Positions 16,180 to 26,226 are shown, numbered from the stretch's first letter. The stretch: 64,000 nt of DNA from Chitinophagales bacterium (GCA_020636495.1 JACJXQ010000008.1:2170001-2234000); one strand, 5' to 3'. Notes: generated by a model not told the origin, from the sequence alone. Program-made: numbers and translations.

Positions 16180-18786
16180 ATGAAAAGCCCCTTTAGCTAC
16201 AGCATACTATTGCTGGTAATATTACTATTCTATGCACCGAAAACCCATGCGAACTCTGCTGGTGGTGAACTTATATATGTGCATATTTCAGATTCTACTT
16301 ACCAGTTCTTCTTCAAATACTACAGGGATTGCAGCGGTAGCTCAGAACCTGACTCCTTGCCATTGTGTTTTTACAACTCATGCACCAATACTACATTTTC
16401 TGTAAACATGAACAAATGGATGGGTACCTTGCCACCTGGCTTAGGCCCTATCATTGCCCCGCCATGCACCTCAATAAAAACAAACTGCGATAGTATAGGT
16501 TCTCCGGTATCAGCATATCGTGTATGGTGGTACAGCGCGATAGCCACATTACCACTGCGATGTAACTCTTGGAGGATATTTACCTATGGTCCGGCACGAA
16601 ATAATATTAACAACTTCCAGAATCCGACCACTTCTTCATTATATGTAGAGGTTACATTTGATAATACAATATCCCATGCAAACAGTTCTCCTTACTATGC
16701 TATTACACCCATGTATGCCGTACCACAAAACCAGAATTATTCATACAACAATGGAGCACTGGATGCTGACGGGGATTCTTTATGGACAGATGTTATACTG
16801 CCGAGAACAGGAGTAAGTACATGCAATGATACTGCTGTAAATATGGTATTCAGTACTGCTTCTCCGTCTTATACAACCGTAAACAATCCATTTCAGACGA
16901 CTAATACATTTAACCTGAACGGTGCTAATGGTCTAATTTTTTTCACTTCTACTGCCATAGGAAAGAGTAATGTTGTATTCAGAACCCGTGAATTCAGGAA
17001 TGGTGTTCAGATCGGTTCTGTTATGAGAGAGATGCAAGTGCAAACAGTATCCAATATCCCTGCACCACCAACCTATTCGACTGGTTCTTCTTGTAGCGTT
17101 TCAACATTTTATTATAAGGGCAACTATTATATTCCCGGTTGTGTCGGCTCCCAAATGTCATTTTGTTTCGATGTAATTTCAAATGATACTAATTCTCGTA
17201 TTTTTTTATCCGATAACCTGATTTCTTCAATTCCCGGAGCATCATTGTACTATTCTAATCAAGGCACAGATTCTGTACATGCAGTATTTTCATGGGTACC
17301 CTCAATCTATGACATAGGACAACGGGCATCTCTTGTACTTATTACAGACTCGATCTGCAATGGCACAGGAGTAGTATTTCAGTATGCACGGCAATTGGAT
17401 TATTATGTATGGGGACGCACAAAGGCTGGTAATGACACGACAATATGCCCGGGTAACCCTGCAACATTATCAGTATCCGGCGGCGATAATTATCATTGGA
17501 CGGTGCTGTCCGGTAGCCAGAACAGTTTGTCCAACCCAAATGTTCCCTACCCAATAGCTACACCTACCACCACTACTACCTATGTAGTTACCTCGACTAT
17601 CAATCCTTATTGCACTACACTTAATAAGGATACTGTAACCATAAACATGCGCCCACCATCACCCGGGGCTGCCGCCGTAACCAACACATTTAGTTGCGGT
17701 CTTACTAATCCGGGGCTAAATTATATATATAAATGTGTCGGAGATACTATTTCGTTCTGTATGAACTCCAGGTCTGCCAATACATCTGCATGGCTCTACC
17801 ATTCAGACAACCTGCCCACATCTGCACCTAGCGCTACAATCAGCTATACCAACCAGGGTACAGATTCTGCCATTGCAACATTCTCATGGGTGCCAGGCAT
17901 CAACGATGGGGGTTTACATACCATTCTTATCAATACAACCGACTCTGCTTGTGTGCCCAATAATACACAGCGAACTAAAGTACAACCTGTTTACCTCTAC
18001 ATCTGGCCACCAACGCAAACCATAGAAGATACCTTCATCTGCCCTGGACAGAGCATACAGTTGCCTGTATGGGGTGGCAACAGCTTTTCGTGGAACATAC
18101 TACCCGGTGGCACACCGAACAGTTTGTCAAACGTCAACAGTTCTCAGCCAATAGCCACGCCAACCGTCACTACAACCTATGCAGTAATGTCGAACAGCAC
18201 CACCTGCAACAACAATAACACAGATACTGTTACCATCATCATCCCTGCAAACATTTCTACCCCTGGCCCTGCTACTATAACAGTAATGCCGGACAGCACA
18301 ATTACCCCTAATACATCTGTCACGTTTACTGCAACGTCTACGGGCTGTAACAACCCGCAATATACATGGGTTGTTGACGGCAATGTAGCCAATGTCCCTG
18401 ATCAGAATACGTTTACTACCAGCAACATGACCCATGGTCAACAGGTATGGTGCTATATCAGTTGTAAAGACTCATGCGCTACACCATCATATACCAACAG
18501 CAACAGGATAACCATGAAAGTATATACGACTGATATCAGCGATGTGACTACAAACAACAACATTAACCTCTACCCCAACCCCAACAATGGAGACTTTAAC
18601 ATTAAGTCAGTCTATACAGTACACTCAGTTGTACTGGCAAATATTTACGGGCAGGTCCTTTATACCAAAAGGGAAATTGAAGAAAAAGAATTCAGCATAC
18701 ATACCGCGTGCAAAACACCGGGAATCTATATCTTAAAAATGGAAACAGACAATGGCATTCAAACTACACGATTTACCATCAAATGA
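16180..18786 (+). CDS. T9SS type A surface protein with YRDC-type N-terminal module, two internal repeats
   Basis: From the ATG at 16180 the product has 868 residues and a signal peptide ending near THA (residue 24). The N-terminal module (about 25-320), beginning GGELIYVHISDSTYQFFFKYYRDC and including CFYNSCTNTTF, LPLRCNSWRIF and NNGALDADGDSLW, is shared with three other proteins in this window. It resembles the GGEIxY...YRDC module common in Bacteroidota secreted proteins. Two repeats of about 190 residues follow, each with an SFCFD/SFCMN cysteine, FSWVPGIND and ATP.TTTTYVV. The last 75 residues (INLYPNPNNGDFNI to TRFTIK) are a type A sorting domain. A surface or adhesive role is inferred. 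First of three tandem paralogs. Confidence 0.82.
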   Translation: MKSPFSYSILLLVILLFYAPKTHANSAGGELIYVHISDSTYQFFFKYYRDCSGSSEPDSLPLCFYNSCTNTTFSVNMNKWMGTLPPGLGPIIAPPCTSIKTNCDSIGSPVSAYRVWWYSAIATLPLRCNSWRIFTYGPARNNINNFQNPTTSSLYVEVTFDNTISHANSSPYYAITPMYAVPQNQNYSYNNGALDADGDSLWTDVILPRTGVSTCNDTAVNMVFSTASPSYTTVNNPFQTTNTFNLNGANGLIFFTSTAIGKSNVVFRTREFRNGVQIGSVMREMQVQTVSNIPAPPTYSTGSSCSVSTFYYKGNYYIPGCVGSQMSFCFDVISNDTNSRIFLSDNLISSIPGASLYYSNQGTDSVHAVFSWVPSIYDIGQRASLVLITDSICNGTGVVFQYARQLDYYVWGRTKAGNDTTICPGNPATLSVSGGDNYHWTVLSGSQNSLSNPNVPYPIATPTTTTTYVVTSTINPYCTTLNKDTVTINMRPPSPGAAAVTNTFSCGLTNPGLNYIYKCVGDTISFCMNSRSANTSAWLYHSDNLPTSAPSATISYTNQGTDSAIATFSWVPGINDGGLHTILINTTDSACVPNNTQRTKVQPVYLYIWPPTQTIEDTFICPGQSIQLPVWGGNSFSWNILPGGTPNSLSNVNSSQPIATPTVTTTYAVMSNSTTCNNNNTDTVTIIIPANISTPGPATITVMPDSTITPNTSVTFTATSTGCNNPQYTWVVDGNVANVPDQNTFTTSNMTHGQQVWCYISCKDSCATPSYTNSNRITMKVYTTDISDVTTNNNINLYPNPNNGDFNIKSVYTVHSVVLANIYGQVLYTKREIEEKEFSIHTACKTPGIYILKMETDNGIQTTRFTIK

Positions 18787-18793
18787 TAGCAAA

Positions 18794-20803
18794 ATGAAGA
18801 AAACGACACTATCCTCGCTGATATTATTATTCGTTGCACTGACAGGTATATGCACCAGTGCATCGGCCAATGTTGGCGCAGCGGCAGGCGACCTTACCTA
18901 TGAGCATGTTTCCGATTCGACATACCGGGTTATTCTGCGGCTATTTACAGACTGTTCCTATAGTGCACCTCCCAATAGCGTTACTTTGTGCACTTACAAT
19001 ACATGCACCAATGCTACATTTGCCTTAACCATGAATAAATACGGCAATTCAACAAAAGTAGGCCCGGGATGTCCACAATATAAAACTACCTGCGATAGTC
19101 CGGCTTCGGCGCTACCCGGGTATATGGAAACATATTATGCAACAGTTGTTACTCTGCCACTTCGTTGTGCCAGCTGGAAATTCTCTGCTCGTGTTGACTA
19201 TCGCAATAACATAACTAACCTTATGAATCCCACTGCCGGCAATATCTACTTCGAAACTTTTTTTGACAATACTGTATCTCTTAACAACTCATCTCCTGTG
19301 TTTATCACCCCGGCATTGGTATATACTGGTTTGAACCAGTCTTACACCTACAACATAGGTGCCGTTGACCCTGATGGTGATTCACTAAGAATACAACTGC
19401 TACAACCGTTGACGGGATCTGCCAACTGTGCTAACGCGCCTGTGAAAGCTGCATACGCAGTGGCTACACCGCCGTATACTATAACCAACAACCCTATACA
19501 AACTAATAACACATTCGCCCTGAACAGCAGCAACGGCCAATATGCATTTACCCCGACTACACAGGGTTTCAGTAATATGGCTGTGCGTGTGAGTGAATAT
19601 CGCAATGGTTCACTGATAGGCTCCGTTATGCGTGAATTGCAGGTGACAACACTTCCAATATCTGGCAACCCGGTGCATGGATACAATGTATATTTCGGTT
19701 GTGGACAAACAGGCACTAACCTTACTAAGGTAGATGCTTGCCCCGGGCAAAACCTATCGTTTTGTTTCGACCTGAAAGGAAGCGGCGGTGTATTCAAGTT
19801 GCTCGATGACATCTCTATTTCAATACCGGGAGCCACCCTTACCTACACCAACCAGGGTACTGACTCTGTGCATGCTGTGTTCAACTGGACACCCGGCATC
19901 AACGACGTAGGGTATCATGAAATAAAGTTTCTTGTTAGCGACTCTTCATGCGCACCTCCGGGCATTGTCTGGCGTTCACTATACAGGTTGGGTATAAACG
20001 TTTGGGGTAAAACAAAGACAATCAACGATACTATTATGTGCCCCAACGGATCGATACAACTCAGTGCAAGTGGTGGTAATACATATACCTGGTCAATTTT
20101 GCCGGGTGGTTCCACGGGCAGCCTGTCTAATCCTAACATCCCTAACCCGGTTGCTACCCCATCCGTCACCACAACCTATGTGGTTACCTCTACCGGCAAC
20201 TCAATATGCCCTAACCTGAACAAAGACACAGTAACTATTACTGTACTGCCTCCCTCTTCAGTATCATACGCCAGTGTAAAAATATTTGTTGCACCGGATA
20301 GTAACATCAACGCAGGAGATACAGTCACATTTAATGCTGCACAGACAAATTGCTCAAATCCGTTCTACCAATGGATGCTGAATGGCAATGCTATTTCCGG
20401 AGCTACCCAAACTATCTACAAAACATCAATGCTTACAGACCAGGACCGTATATGGTGTGTACTTACCTGCAAAGACACCTGTCCCAGCCCGCAGGATACA
20501 TTCAGTAATGTAATAACCATGCACGTTGGTGGCAATGTTCAGGATTTTGGTACCATGAAGAATATACATTTGTACCCCAACCCTAATAATGGCATATTTA
20601 CCATAGTGTTGAACGACGACAGGAAAAAGGCAGGCCAATCAAAGATAGAGATACGGAATGTATATGGCCAGTTGGTATTCAGCAAAATAACTGCGGAAAA
20701 CAGGGAACAATTAAAACTGGACAGCCTGCCCGCAGGATTATATATCCTCACGGTGCGAGCAGAAAATGACCTAGGCACTGCCAGCTTTATGATACATAAA
20801 TAG
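18794..20803 (+). CDS. T9SS type A surface protein, second tandem paralog
   Basis: From the ATG at 18794 the product has 669 residues and a signal peptide ending around SASA. It has the same module order as its upstream neighbour but only one copy of the central repeat: GDLTYEHVSDSTYRVILRLF and CTYNTCTNATFALTMN at the N-terminus, VDPDGDSLR, then LSFCFDLKG and FNWTPGINDVG, and an Ig-like region with YQWMLNGNAISGATQ. It ends in HLYPNPNNGIFTIVL and PAGLYILTVRAEN, a type A sorting domain. The start lies 7 nt after the upstream stop, so the two genes are almost certainly cotranscribed. Function unknown. Confidence 0.82.
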   Translation: MKKTTLSSLILLFVALTGICTSASANVGAAAGDLTYEHVSDSTYRVILRLFTDCSYSAPPNSVTLCTYNTCTNATFALTMNKYGNSTKVGPGCPQYKTTCDSPASALPGYMETYYATVVTLPLRCASWKFSARVDYRNNITNLMNPTAGNIYFETFFDNTVSLNNSSPVFITPALVYTGLNQSYTYNIGAVDPDGDSLRIQLLQPLTGSANCANAPVKAAYAVATPPYTITNNPIQTNNTFALNSSNGQYAFTPTTQGFSNMAVRVSEYRNGSLIGSVMRELQVTTLPISGNPVHGYNVYFGCGQTGTNLTKVDACPGQNLSFCFDLKGSGGVFKLLDDISISIPGATLTYTNQGTDSVHAVFNWTPGINDVGYHEIKFLVSDSSCAPPGIVWRSLYRLGINVWGKTKTINDTIMCPNGSIQLSASGGNTYTWSILPGGSTGSLSNPNIPNPVATPSVTTTYVVTSTGNSICPNLNKDTVTITVLPPSSVSYASVKIFVAPDSNINAGDTVTFNAAQTNCSNPFYQWMLNGNAISGATQTIYKTSMLTDQDRIWCVLTCKDTCPSPQDTFSNVITMHVGGNVQDFGTMKNIHLYPNPNNGIFTIVLNDDRKKAGQSKIEIRNVYGQLVFSKITAENREQLKLDSLPAGLYILTVRAENDLGTASFMIHK

Positions 20804-20814
20804 ATACTACAGAC

Positions 20815-20846
20815 AGGAATGGTTTAGTGTGCACTAAACCATTCCT
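20815..20846 (+). other. Long perfect intercistronic palindrome
   Basis: AGGAATGGTTTAGTG (20815-20829) is exactly reverse-complemented by CACTAAACCATTCCT (20832-20846) with only TG between, a 15-bp arm with a 2-nt centre. It lies between the second and third tandem T9SS genes, 20 nt before the third ATG. No T run follows, so it may be an mRNA stabiliser or attenuator more than a terminator. Confidence 0.6.
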
Positions 20847-20865
20847 CATCATAATATCAGCTAAC

Positions 20866-22878
20866 ATGAATAGAATTAACCTTACATTATCTTTCTTAGC
20901 AATTACACTGGCATCATTATTACCTTGCAAAAAGTCAGTAGCTTCAGGAATAGAAGGTGGAAATATCACATACATCAACATTAGTGACTCTACCTACCAG
21001 GTATTCTTTTACATGACAATGGAATGTGCAGGCGTAGGTGAGCCTAACGCCGTAACCATGTGTTTTAACAACACCTGTACCAACCAGACTTATACTTTAT
21101 CGCTGGTTAAGTGGACCGGCAACCCGCCGTCCGGAGCAGAAATACCCACCTCTTGCACCGGCACGCCTACTAAATGTACCAACTCTTCCTCCATACTGCC
21201 CGGCTGGAGACAACACATATATTCCGCGATCACCACACTCCCGGCCAGTTGCAGCAACTGGAAGTTCTCTGTTGCATTAAGCAGCCGCAATGCTAATGGT
21301 AATATTACCGGTGGCGATTTTTATACTGAAGCAACCATCAATACACAGGTTTCATTTGCCAACAGTTCTCCGGTATTTAGCGTAAAGCCGTTTTACTATA
21401 CCTGCCAGAATGCAATGACATATATTAATAACGGAGCTATTGACGCAGACGGAGATTCACTGACAACTTCCGTTATCATGCCACTCGCGGCAACAGCCTG
21501 TTCTACTGCTGCAACCAATGTAACATTTAAAACATTGTCCCCTTCGCTTTCTGTCCCTTTCAATCCCCTGCCAACCAACAACACATTTATTCTCGATCCA
21601 TCTTCAGGTACAACCGGATTTGTACCTACTGCACAGGGACGCTTTAGCCTGGCATTCCGTATCAATGAATACCGCAACGGCATTTTTATAGGAAGTGTAA
21701 TGCGTGATATAGAGGTAGCAACCATAAGCTGCAGCACAGCTACGTCCAGCCCGACTTTTACGCCGGTGCTGAGTAGTATAACGGGCGCAGTGTGGAATAA
21801 TGGGGTACTATATGGTTGTGTAGGCCAGCCGTTGCAAATGTGTTTTGACATTAAATCAAGCAACCCTTCTGCCTTATTGCAAGTGTCGCAGGATTTTTCA
21901 TATGCATTTCCCGGAGCCACTATCTCATATTCCCCGGTGGGGGATTCCGTAAGAGGATGCCTGACATGGACTCCTACAGTTGCTGGGGGAGGAAAACGTT
22001 ACATGCACCTTATTATCAAAGATCTGGAGTGTACCCCATTATCTGTTATGCGGCATCACAACAGGTCGTTTGCTGTAAGTATCTTCCCCCAGGTAAAAAC
22101 GATCATAGACACCAAAATATGCCCTAATGAATCTGTCGTATTACAAACAACAGGCGGTAGCGGTGCTTACTCCTGGAGCATATTGCCGGGTGGCACAACT
22201 GCCAGCCTGAGTTGCACTAATTGTCCGGCTCCTGTAGCCTCCCCTTCCATTAAAACTACCTATGTAGTAAGCTCTGGCAATACTGTTTGCCCGGGTAACA
22301 GCAACTATGCTGATACGGTTACCGTAGATATACATACTGCACCTGTTACTACTCCTGCGATTACAATAAGCGTTTTACCTGCTACCACCATTAAGCAAGA
22401 CTCCCAGGCTACCTTTACCGCTACAGTAGCTGGCTGCTCAAAACCACAATACCAATGGCAAAAGAACGGCAGCAATATACCTGGAGCATTCAACAATGTA
22501 TGGAAAACAACGACCCTGAAAGATGGTGACATTATCACATGTAAACTAGTATGTGCAGATACATGCCCGCAACCAAGGGATACAGTCAGTACACCAATAA
22601 CCATGACTGTCTTGTCATTTGTCACTGAGGCCCAAAGTGATAACAAAATTCACATTTACCCTAACCCAAACAATGGAATATTTACCATTTTATTGAATGA
22701 ACAGTACCCGGATGAAACAGATATATTTGTAGAAAATATGTTCGGACAGGAAATAGTCAAAACTCAGATTTCCGGCAATACAGGACAGGTAACAATGCCA
22801 GGGGCAGTACCCGGCGTTTATTTACTAAGAGTAACCCGGAAAAACGTTGTCTACACGAAAAGGTTTATTGTACAATAA
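20866..22878 (+). CDS. T9SS type A surface protein, third tandem paralog
   Basis: From the ATG at 20866 the product has 670 residues. The signal peptide is odd in containing LLPCKKS; cleavage near VASG is likely, though lipidation at the Cys cannot be excluded. The shared N-terminal module (GGNITYINISDSTYQVFFYMTMEC, CFNNTCTNQTY, NNGAIDADGDSL) lacks the YRDC form, having TMEC instead. One central repeat (CFDIKS, LTWTPTV), an Ig-like YQWQKNGSNIPGAFN and a type A sorting domain (HIYPNPNNGIFTILL to KRFIVQ) follow. A long palindrome separates it from the previous paralog. A weak hairpin follows its stop. Confidence 0.82.
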   Translation: MNRINLTLSFLAITLASLLPCKKSVASGIEGGNITYINISDSTYQVFFYMTMECAGVGEPNAVTMCFNNTCTNQTYTLSLVKWTGNPPSGAEIPTSCTGTPTKCTNSSSILPGWRQHIYSAITTLPASCSNWKFSVALSSRNANGNITGGDFYTEATINTQVSFANSSPVFSVKPFYYTCQNAMTYINNGAIDADGDSLTTSVIMPLAATACSTAATNVTFKTLSPSLSVPFNPLPTNNTFILDPSSGTTGFVPTAQGRFSLAFRINEYRNGIFIGSVMRDIEVATISCSTATSSPTFTPVLSSITGAVWNNGVLYGCVGQPLQMCFDIKSSNPSALLQVSQDFSYAFPGATISYSPVGDSVRGCLTWTPTVAGGGKRYMHLIIKDLECTPLSVMRHHNRSFAVSIFPQVKTIIDTKICPNESVVLQTTGGSGAYSWSILPGGTTASLSCTNCPAPVASPSIKTTYVVSSGNTVCPGNSNYADTVTVDIHTAPVTTPAITISVLPATTIKQDSQATFTATVAGCSKPQYQWQKNGSNIPGAFNNVWKTTTLKDGDIITCKLVCADTCPQPRDTVSTPITMTVLSFVTEAQSDNKIHIYPNPNNGIFTILLNEQYPDETDIFVENMFGQEIVKTQISGNTGQVTMPGAVPGVYLLRVTRKNVVYTKRFIVQ

Positions 22879-22900
22879 AAGCCCCGAAAACGAGGCTTTC
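22878..22900 (+). terminator. Weak hairpin terminator
   Basis: AAAGCC (22878-22883) pairs with GGCTTT (22894-22899), extended by two inner pairs, directly overlapping the stop codon of the third T9SS paralog. The following T-tract is poor. Confidence 0.4.
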
Positions 22901-23148
22901 TGTCCTGGAGGATAAGGGTATTTTTCATGAAGGGTAATACTTATGAGCTGCTTCTATGTCTGCGAAATTGATTGAAGTGTAATTGCTGATATATCAACAG
23001 TATTGCCTTATATACAACAACTAGTTATTGTTCATTAAAAATACTATACAGCATCCCGGGAAACTGAATAAACTATCTGCCGCCAGTACAAAATGGGTAA
23101 CTGCCGGACTATTTTGGATAACTGCAATGTCTGCCTATGAGGTTTGTG

Positions 23149-23892
23149 CTAAAGGTTATTTATTAATTGCAGGATATGCTCGCGCTTGCGTTGAGATACC
23201 GGAACCTGAGTGCCATTGTCTAACACCAAAGTGCCGCCGTCAGCCTTTTCCATCCTCACAATCTTATTCAGGTTCACGAGGTGAGCGTGATGAGTTCTCA
23301 CAAAATGGAATGGCGCTAACAGATCTTCATACTCCTTCAGCCCCTTAGAAATAAGTATCTCCCGTTTTTCAGTCAGGTTAAAATGAGTGTAAGAACCTTC
23401 AGCCCTGCAATGAATTATTTCCGAGACCTTGACAATATATATCGCATCACTATTACGCAGCACGATCTTTTTATCACTATTATAAAGCAATGCCTCCTGT
23501 AGCACTTTCACCTGGTTAATTGTGTCCCGTTGTTCTATATTCAACTTTGCTTTTGCAACAGCTGCAATAAGCTCTTCCGGGTCTACAGGTTTCAATAAAA
23601 AATCTATCGCACTGAATTTAAATGCATCAACTGCGTATTTGTTATAGGCAGTTACAAACACAAGTTGAAAAGTAACGGTTCCCAGCCTTGTCAATAGTTC
23701 CAGTCCGGTACCGTCATCCATTTCTACATCAAGAAATACTATGTCCGGCTTTATTTCATTTATTGCCGACAAACCCGAATTCACACCTTCAGCTTCATGA
23801 ATATGCGTTATCTCCTCAGTACAAAATAAACTGAGCTGTTCTACCAGTGCAGTACGCACCTGCTCGCTATTATCAATGATCAGCGCCTTCAT
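23149..23892 (-). CDS. LytTR-family response regulator
   Basis: The 247-residue protein has a receiver domain (residues 1-120) with the phosphoacceptor Asp55 in DIVFLDVEMDDGTG, a switch Thr81 and Lys101 in FLLKPVD. A LytTR DNA-binding domain (about 138-245) follows, with SYTHFNL and FVRTHHAHLVNLNKI. Its start overlaps the histidine kinase gene by 20 nt, so it is the cognate regulator. Such pairs often control surface or envelope genes in Bacteroidota. The adjacent T9SS genes are possible targets, which is inference only. Confidence 0.92.
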   Translation of the reverse strand: MKALIIDNSEQVRTALVEQLSLFCTEEITHIHEAEGVNSGLSAINEIKPDIVFLDVEMDDGTGLELLTRLGTVTFQLVFVTAYNKYAVDAFKFSAIDFLLKPVDPEELIAAVAKAKLNIEQRDTINQVKVLQEALLYNSDKKIVLRNSDAIYIVKVSEIIHCRAEGSYTHFNLTEKREILISKGLKEYEDLLAPFHFVRTHHAHLVNLNKIVRMEKADGGTLVLDNGTQVPVSQRKREHILQLINNL

Positions 23893-25759
23893 TTATGTGT
23901 ATTAAAGGTAATTGCACCACCACAACTGTTCCCCGGGCCTCCTCTGCATTACCTACTTTATAAAATGCTTTTGATTTGTACTGCCGGTTTAGCAAAAATA
24001 ACCTGTCTTTAATGATCTGTGTAGCCCTCGAAGGATATTTATTATCGTTGTTAGTATTGGCAAACCCCTTGCCATTGTCACTTACTATCACCTCTACTCC
24101 ATAATCATTCATCCTGAATACAACAGAAATGGCACCCTTGTAGTCAATGTCTGCAAAACCGTGTTCTATCGAGTTTTCAATAAAAGGCTGGAGGATCATG
24201 CTGGGTATAGCTATGTCAGCAGTATCCATATCCTCATCAATGGTTATTTCATAATCAAATCTGTTTCTATATAGTAGCATTTGCGTGTCCAGATATTGCT
24301 TTAAGAAATCCACTTCATCCTCAACACATACCAGCTCTTTGTAGGTGCTCTCAAGGGTTATCCTCATTATTTTTGCCTGTTTAGACAAGTATGAAGCAAC
24401 AGAAGCTATATCTTTTTCCCGCAGCGCATGTCCCTGAATGGCGGTCAAAGAATTGAAAAACAAATGTGGGTTAAGTCTTGCCCTGTTCAGTCTTTGTTCT
24501 ACCTCAAGATACTCATTCTTCTTTTTCAGGATCTGTTGCCTGTAGTACATAAAAAAGGCAATTATTATCAATATGGATGAAAGGATCCCGCCAGTCAGGT
24601 ACTTTATCTTTAGATTACTGATCTCCTTTTCCTGGCTTAACTCACGGATGGTGCGTTCGTTCTGTGCGCGGTTATATTTCTCCTCCAGTTCATTTACAGC
24701 TTTTGTTTTTTCAACCGACTCAACACTGTCCTTTATATCAAAATATTCCTCTATTGCGTTTAGCGCCAGCTTATAATCTTTCGATCTGTTTCCGCACTGA
24801 TATAACAGGGCATAAGCATTCATCACTCCACCATATGAACCTATTTTTTGAGCATAGTACAGACAAGAATCAGCATATTTTTTCGTCTCAGAATATGCTT
24901 CAAGCTCCATATACACATGTGCTATGTCGCCACTGATCGTATATAATATATCATCATCCACTCCAGGTTGGCATATACGTTTGGCACTGTCCAAGTATAT
25001 AAGTGCCTTCTTATAATTCTTCTTATAGAATTCGATGGCCTGCATTTTATTGTAAGTACGCACCAGTACATAGCGGTCATTCAATCGCAGGGCAGTAGCG
25101 TGCGCCGTTGCAGTAAAGTATTTGCAAGTATCAAAGTATCGCTCATGTTTCGTATCCTGGTATATGTGCAGGTACCTGGATGATAATTTGTTGTATAGAT
25201 CCGCTTTCTCAGCAGAATAATTCATATTCTCAACAATAGGCTGCAGCATCCGGCAATACAATAGCGCTTTATCCGTCTGTTGTAGTTTATTGAACAGGAG
25301 CGATAAAAACGAGTATGAGTCAATGAGGTGTGCAGTATCCCTGTACCTTTCAGATAATGATAGTGCAAGCAACATGTCGGACAATGCCTTATCGAGCTTC
25401 GATTGCCTGTAATAACACTCAGCATTGTCTATCATGTTACCAACAATACGCCCGGAATCACAGTAAGAAAGGATCATTTCGCGCTCTCGCTGATAATATG
25501 CCAGTGCGGTGTCATAAGACCGTTGTTCAAAGGCAACCCTGCCCCTGTAACCATAATACCTGGAAATGCATATGACATCCGATCTTTTGTGCAGTGTCTC
25601 AATGATATGCAACACTGAATCATACTGTTCATGATCCAACAGGTTCGCTACCGCAGCACTATCAGCAAAACTGCAGCGGCAATCACCTTGCCGGGCATGA
25701 ACCTTTGGGGCCAACAAGGCTAGCAATACAATAAAGGCTACAAATTTATTCAGGTGCAT
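23873..25759 (-). CDS. TPR-containing LytS-type sensor histidine kinase
   Basis: From the ATG at 25759 the protein has 628 residues: a signal peptide (ending near VHA), a periplasmic stretch of tetratricopeptide-like helices (about 40-350), a coiled coil (EEKYNRAQNERTIRELSQEKE), one membrane helix (GGILSSILIIIAFFMYY) and a cytoplasmic kinase. The phosphoacceptor His is in RLNPHLFFNSLTAIQ, the His_kinase (LytS/YehU) type, and the ATP-binding part has QPFIENSIEHGF and VSDNGKGFANT. It is translated in overlap with the LytTR regulator gene. The signal it senses is unknown. A TTG at 25768 is an alternative start. Confidence 0.9.
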   Translation of the reverse strand: MHLNKFVAFIVLLALLAPKVHARQGDCRCSFADSAAVANLLDHEQYDSVLHIIETLHKRSDVICISRYYGYRGRVAFEQRSYDTALAYYQREREMILSYCDSGRIVGNMIDNAECYYRQSKLDKALSDMLLALSLSERYRDTAHLIDSYSFLSLLFNKLQQTDKALLYCRMLQPIVENMNYSAEKADLYNKLSSRYLHIYQDTKHERYFDTCKYFTATAHATALRLNDRYVLVRTYNKMQAIEFYKKNYKKALIYLDSAKRICQPGVDDDILYTISGDIAHVYMELEAYSETKKYADSCLYYAQKIGSYGGVMNAYALLYQCGNRSKDYKLALNAIEEYFDIKDSVESVEKTKAVNELEEKYNRAQNERTIRELSQEKEISNLKIKYLTGGILSSILIIIAFFMYYRQQILKKKNEYLEVEQRLNRARLNPHLFFNSLTAIQGHALREKDIASVASYLSKQAKIMRITLESTYKELVCVEDEVDFLKQYLDTQMLLYRNRFDYEITIDEDMDTADIAIPSMILQPFIENSIEHGFADIDYKGAISVVFRMNDYGVEVIVSDNGKGFANTNNDNKYPSRATQIIKDRLFLLNRQYKSKAFYKVGNAEEARGTVVVVQLPLIHINEGADH

Positions 25760-25768
25760 CCTTAACAA

Positions 25769-26083
25769 TGATATTAGAAAATTACGCTTTTAAGACCTTA
25801 TAAACCGGTACAAAGCATTAGAAATCAATTTAAACTCATAAGTGACGGCAAATCATTCATATCCGGCTATGAAATATCCATATCTGCAGCGATGGGATAT
25901 AGCAAAAACAGGTACCGTAGGCAGAGCTTTTAAACTTCTGACGGATAGAGCTATAATCCCATTTGTCATTTAACCACAAGTTAATAATAAACAAACATAA
26001 GATACTGACATACAGATATTTAATGGAGAAACTGTTAATTAATGTTAAGTAAAACAGTAAACGTGCGGCACTTAACAAATAAT
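25769..26083. other. Intergenic stretch without recognised gene
   Basis: I see no convincing gene here. A minus-strand ORF (25857-26222) crosses a strong minus-strand terminator at 26084-26109 and has no family features, so it is not called. The histidine kinase promoter should lie near 25770-25830, but no TAnnTTTG element stands out. Confidence 0.6.
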
Positions 26084-26109
26084 AAAAAATCCCGCTTTGG
26101 GTGCGGGAT
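26084..26109 (-). terminator. Strong minus-strand terminator
   Basis: On the minus strand ATCCCGC (26109-26103) pairs with GCGGGAT (26095-26089) over a 7-nt loop, followed by six T (26089-26084 read as complement). It is not needed by the upstream tRNA-Ser, which has its own terminator. Confidence 0.75.
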
Positions 26110-26226
26110 AATGTAACATATAGCTTATGATAAAATTGGCGCCAGGCAGGCCGGCCGGGACGGTGAATTCCGTTATTCATATGGCATAAAAGGATTAACA
26201 AGCTGAAATAAACCGCCAACATTTAT
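26084..26226 (-). ncRNA. Candidate small RNA (promoter to terminator, about 140 nt)
   Basis: A consensus promoter on the minus strand (26232-26262) predicts a start near 26226, and a perfect terminator hairpin with a T6 tail ends at 26084. Between them is a GC-richer tract in an AT-rich region, with TTGGCG near the 5' end complementary to CGCCAA further on, and a palindromic CCGGCCGG. No known RNA family was recognised. A short peptide gene inside the transcript is an alternative. Confidence 0.4.

Noticed and set aside
23028..23348. Plus-strand ORF of 106 residues
   Set aside because: Its second half is the antisense of the LytTR regulator gene, and the composition looks random.
25857..26222. 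Minus-strand ORF of 121 residues between the histidine kinase and tRNA-Ser
   Set aside because: A strong minus-strand terminator (26084-26109) lies inside it, and the product has no recognisable family or signal features. A short RNA fits the region better.
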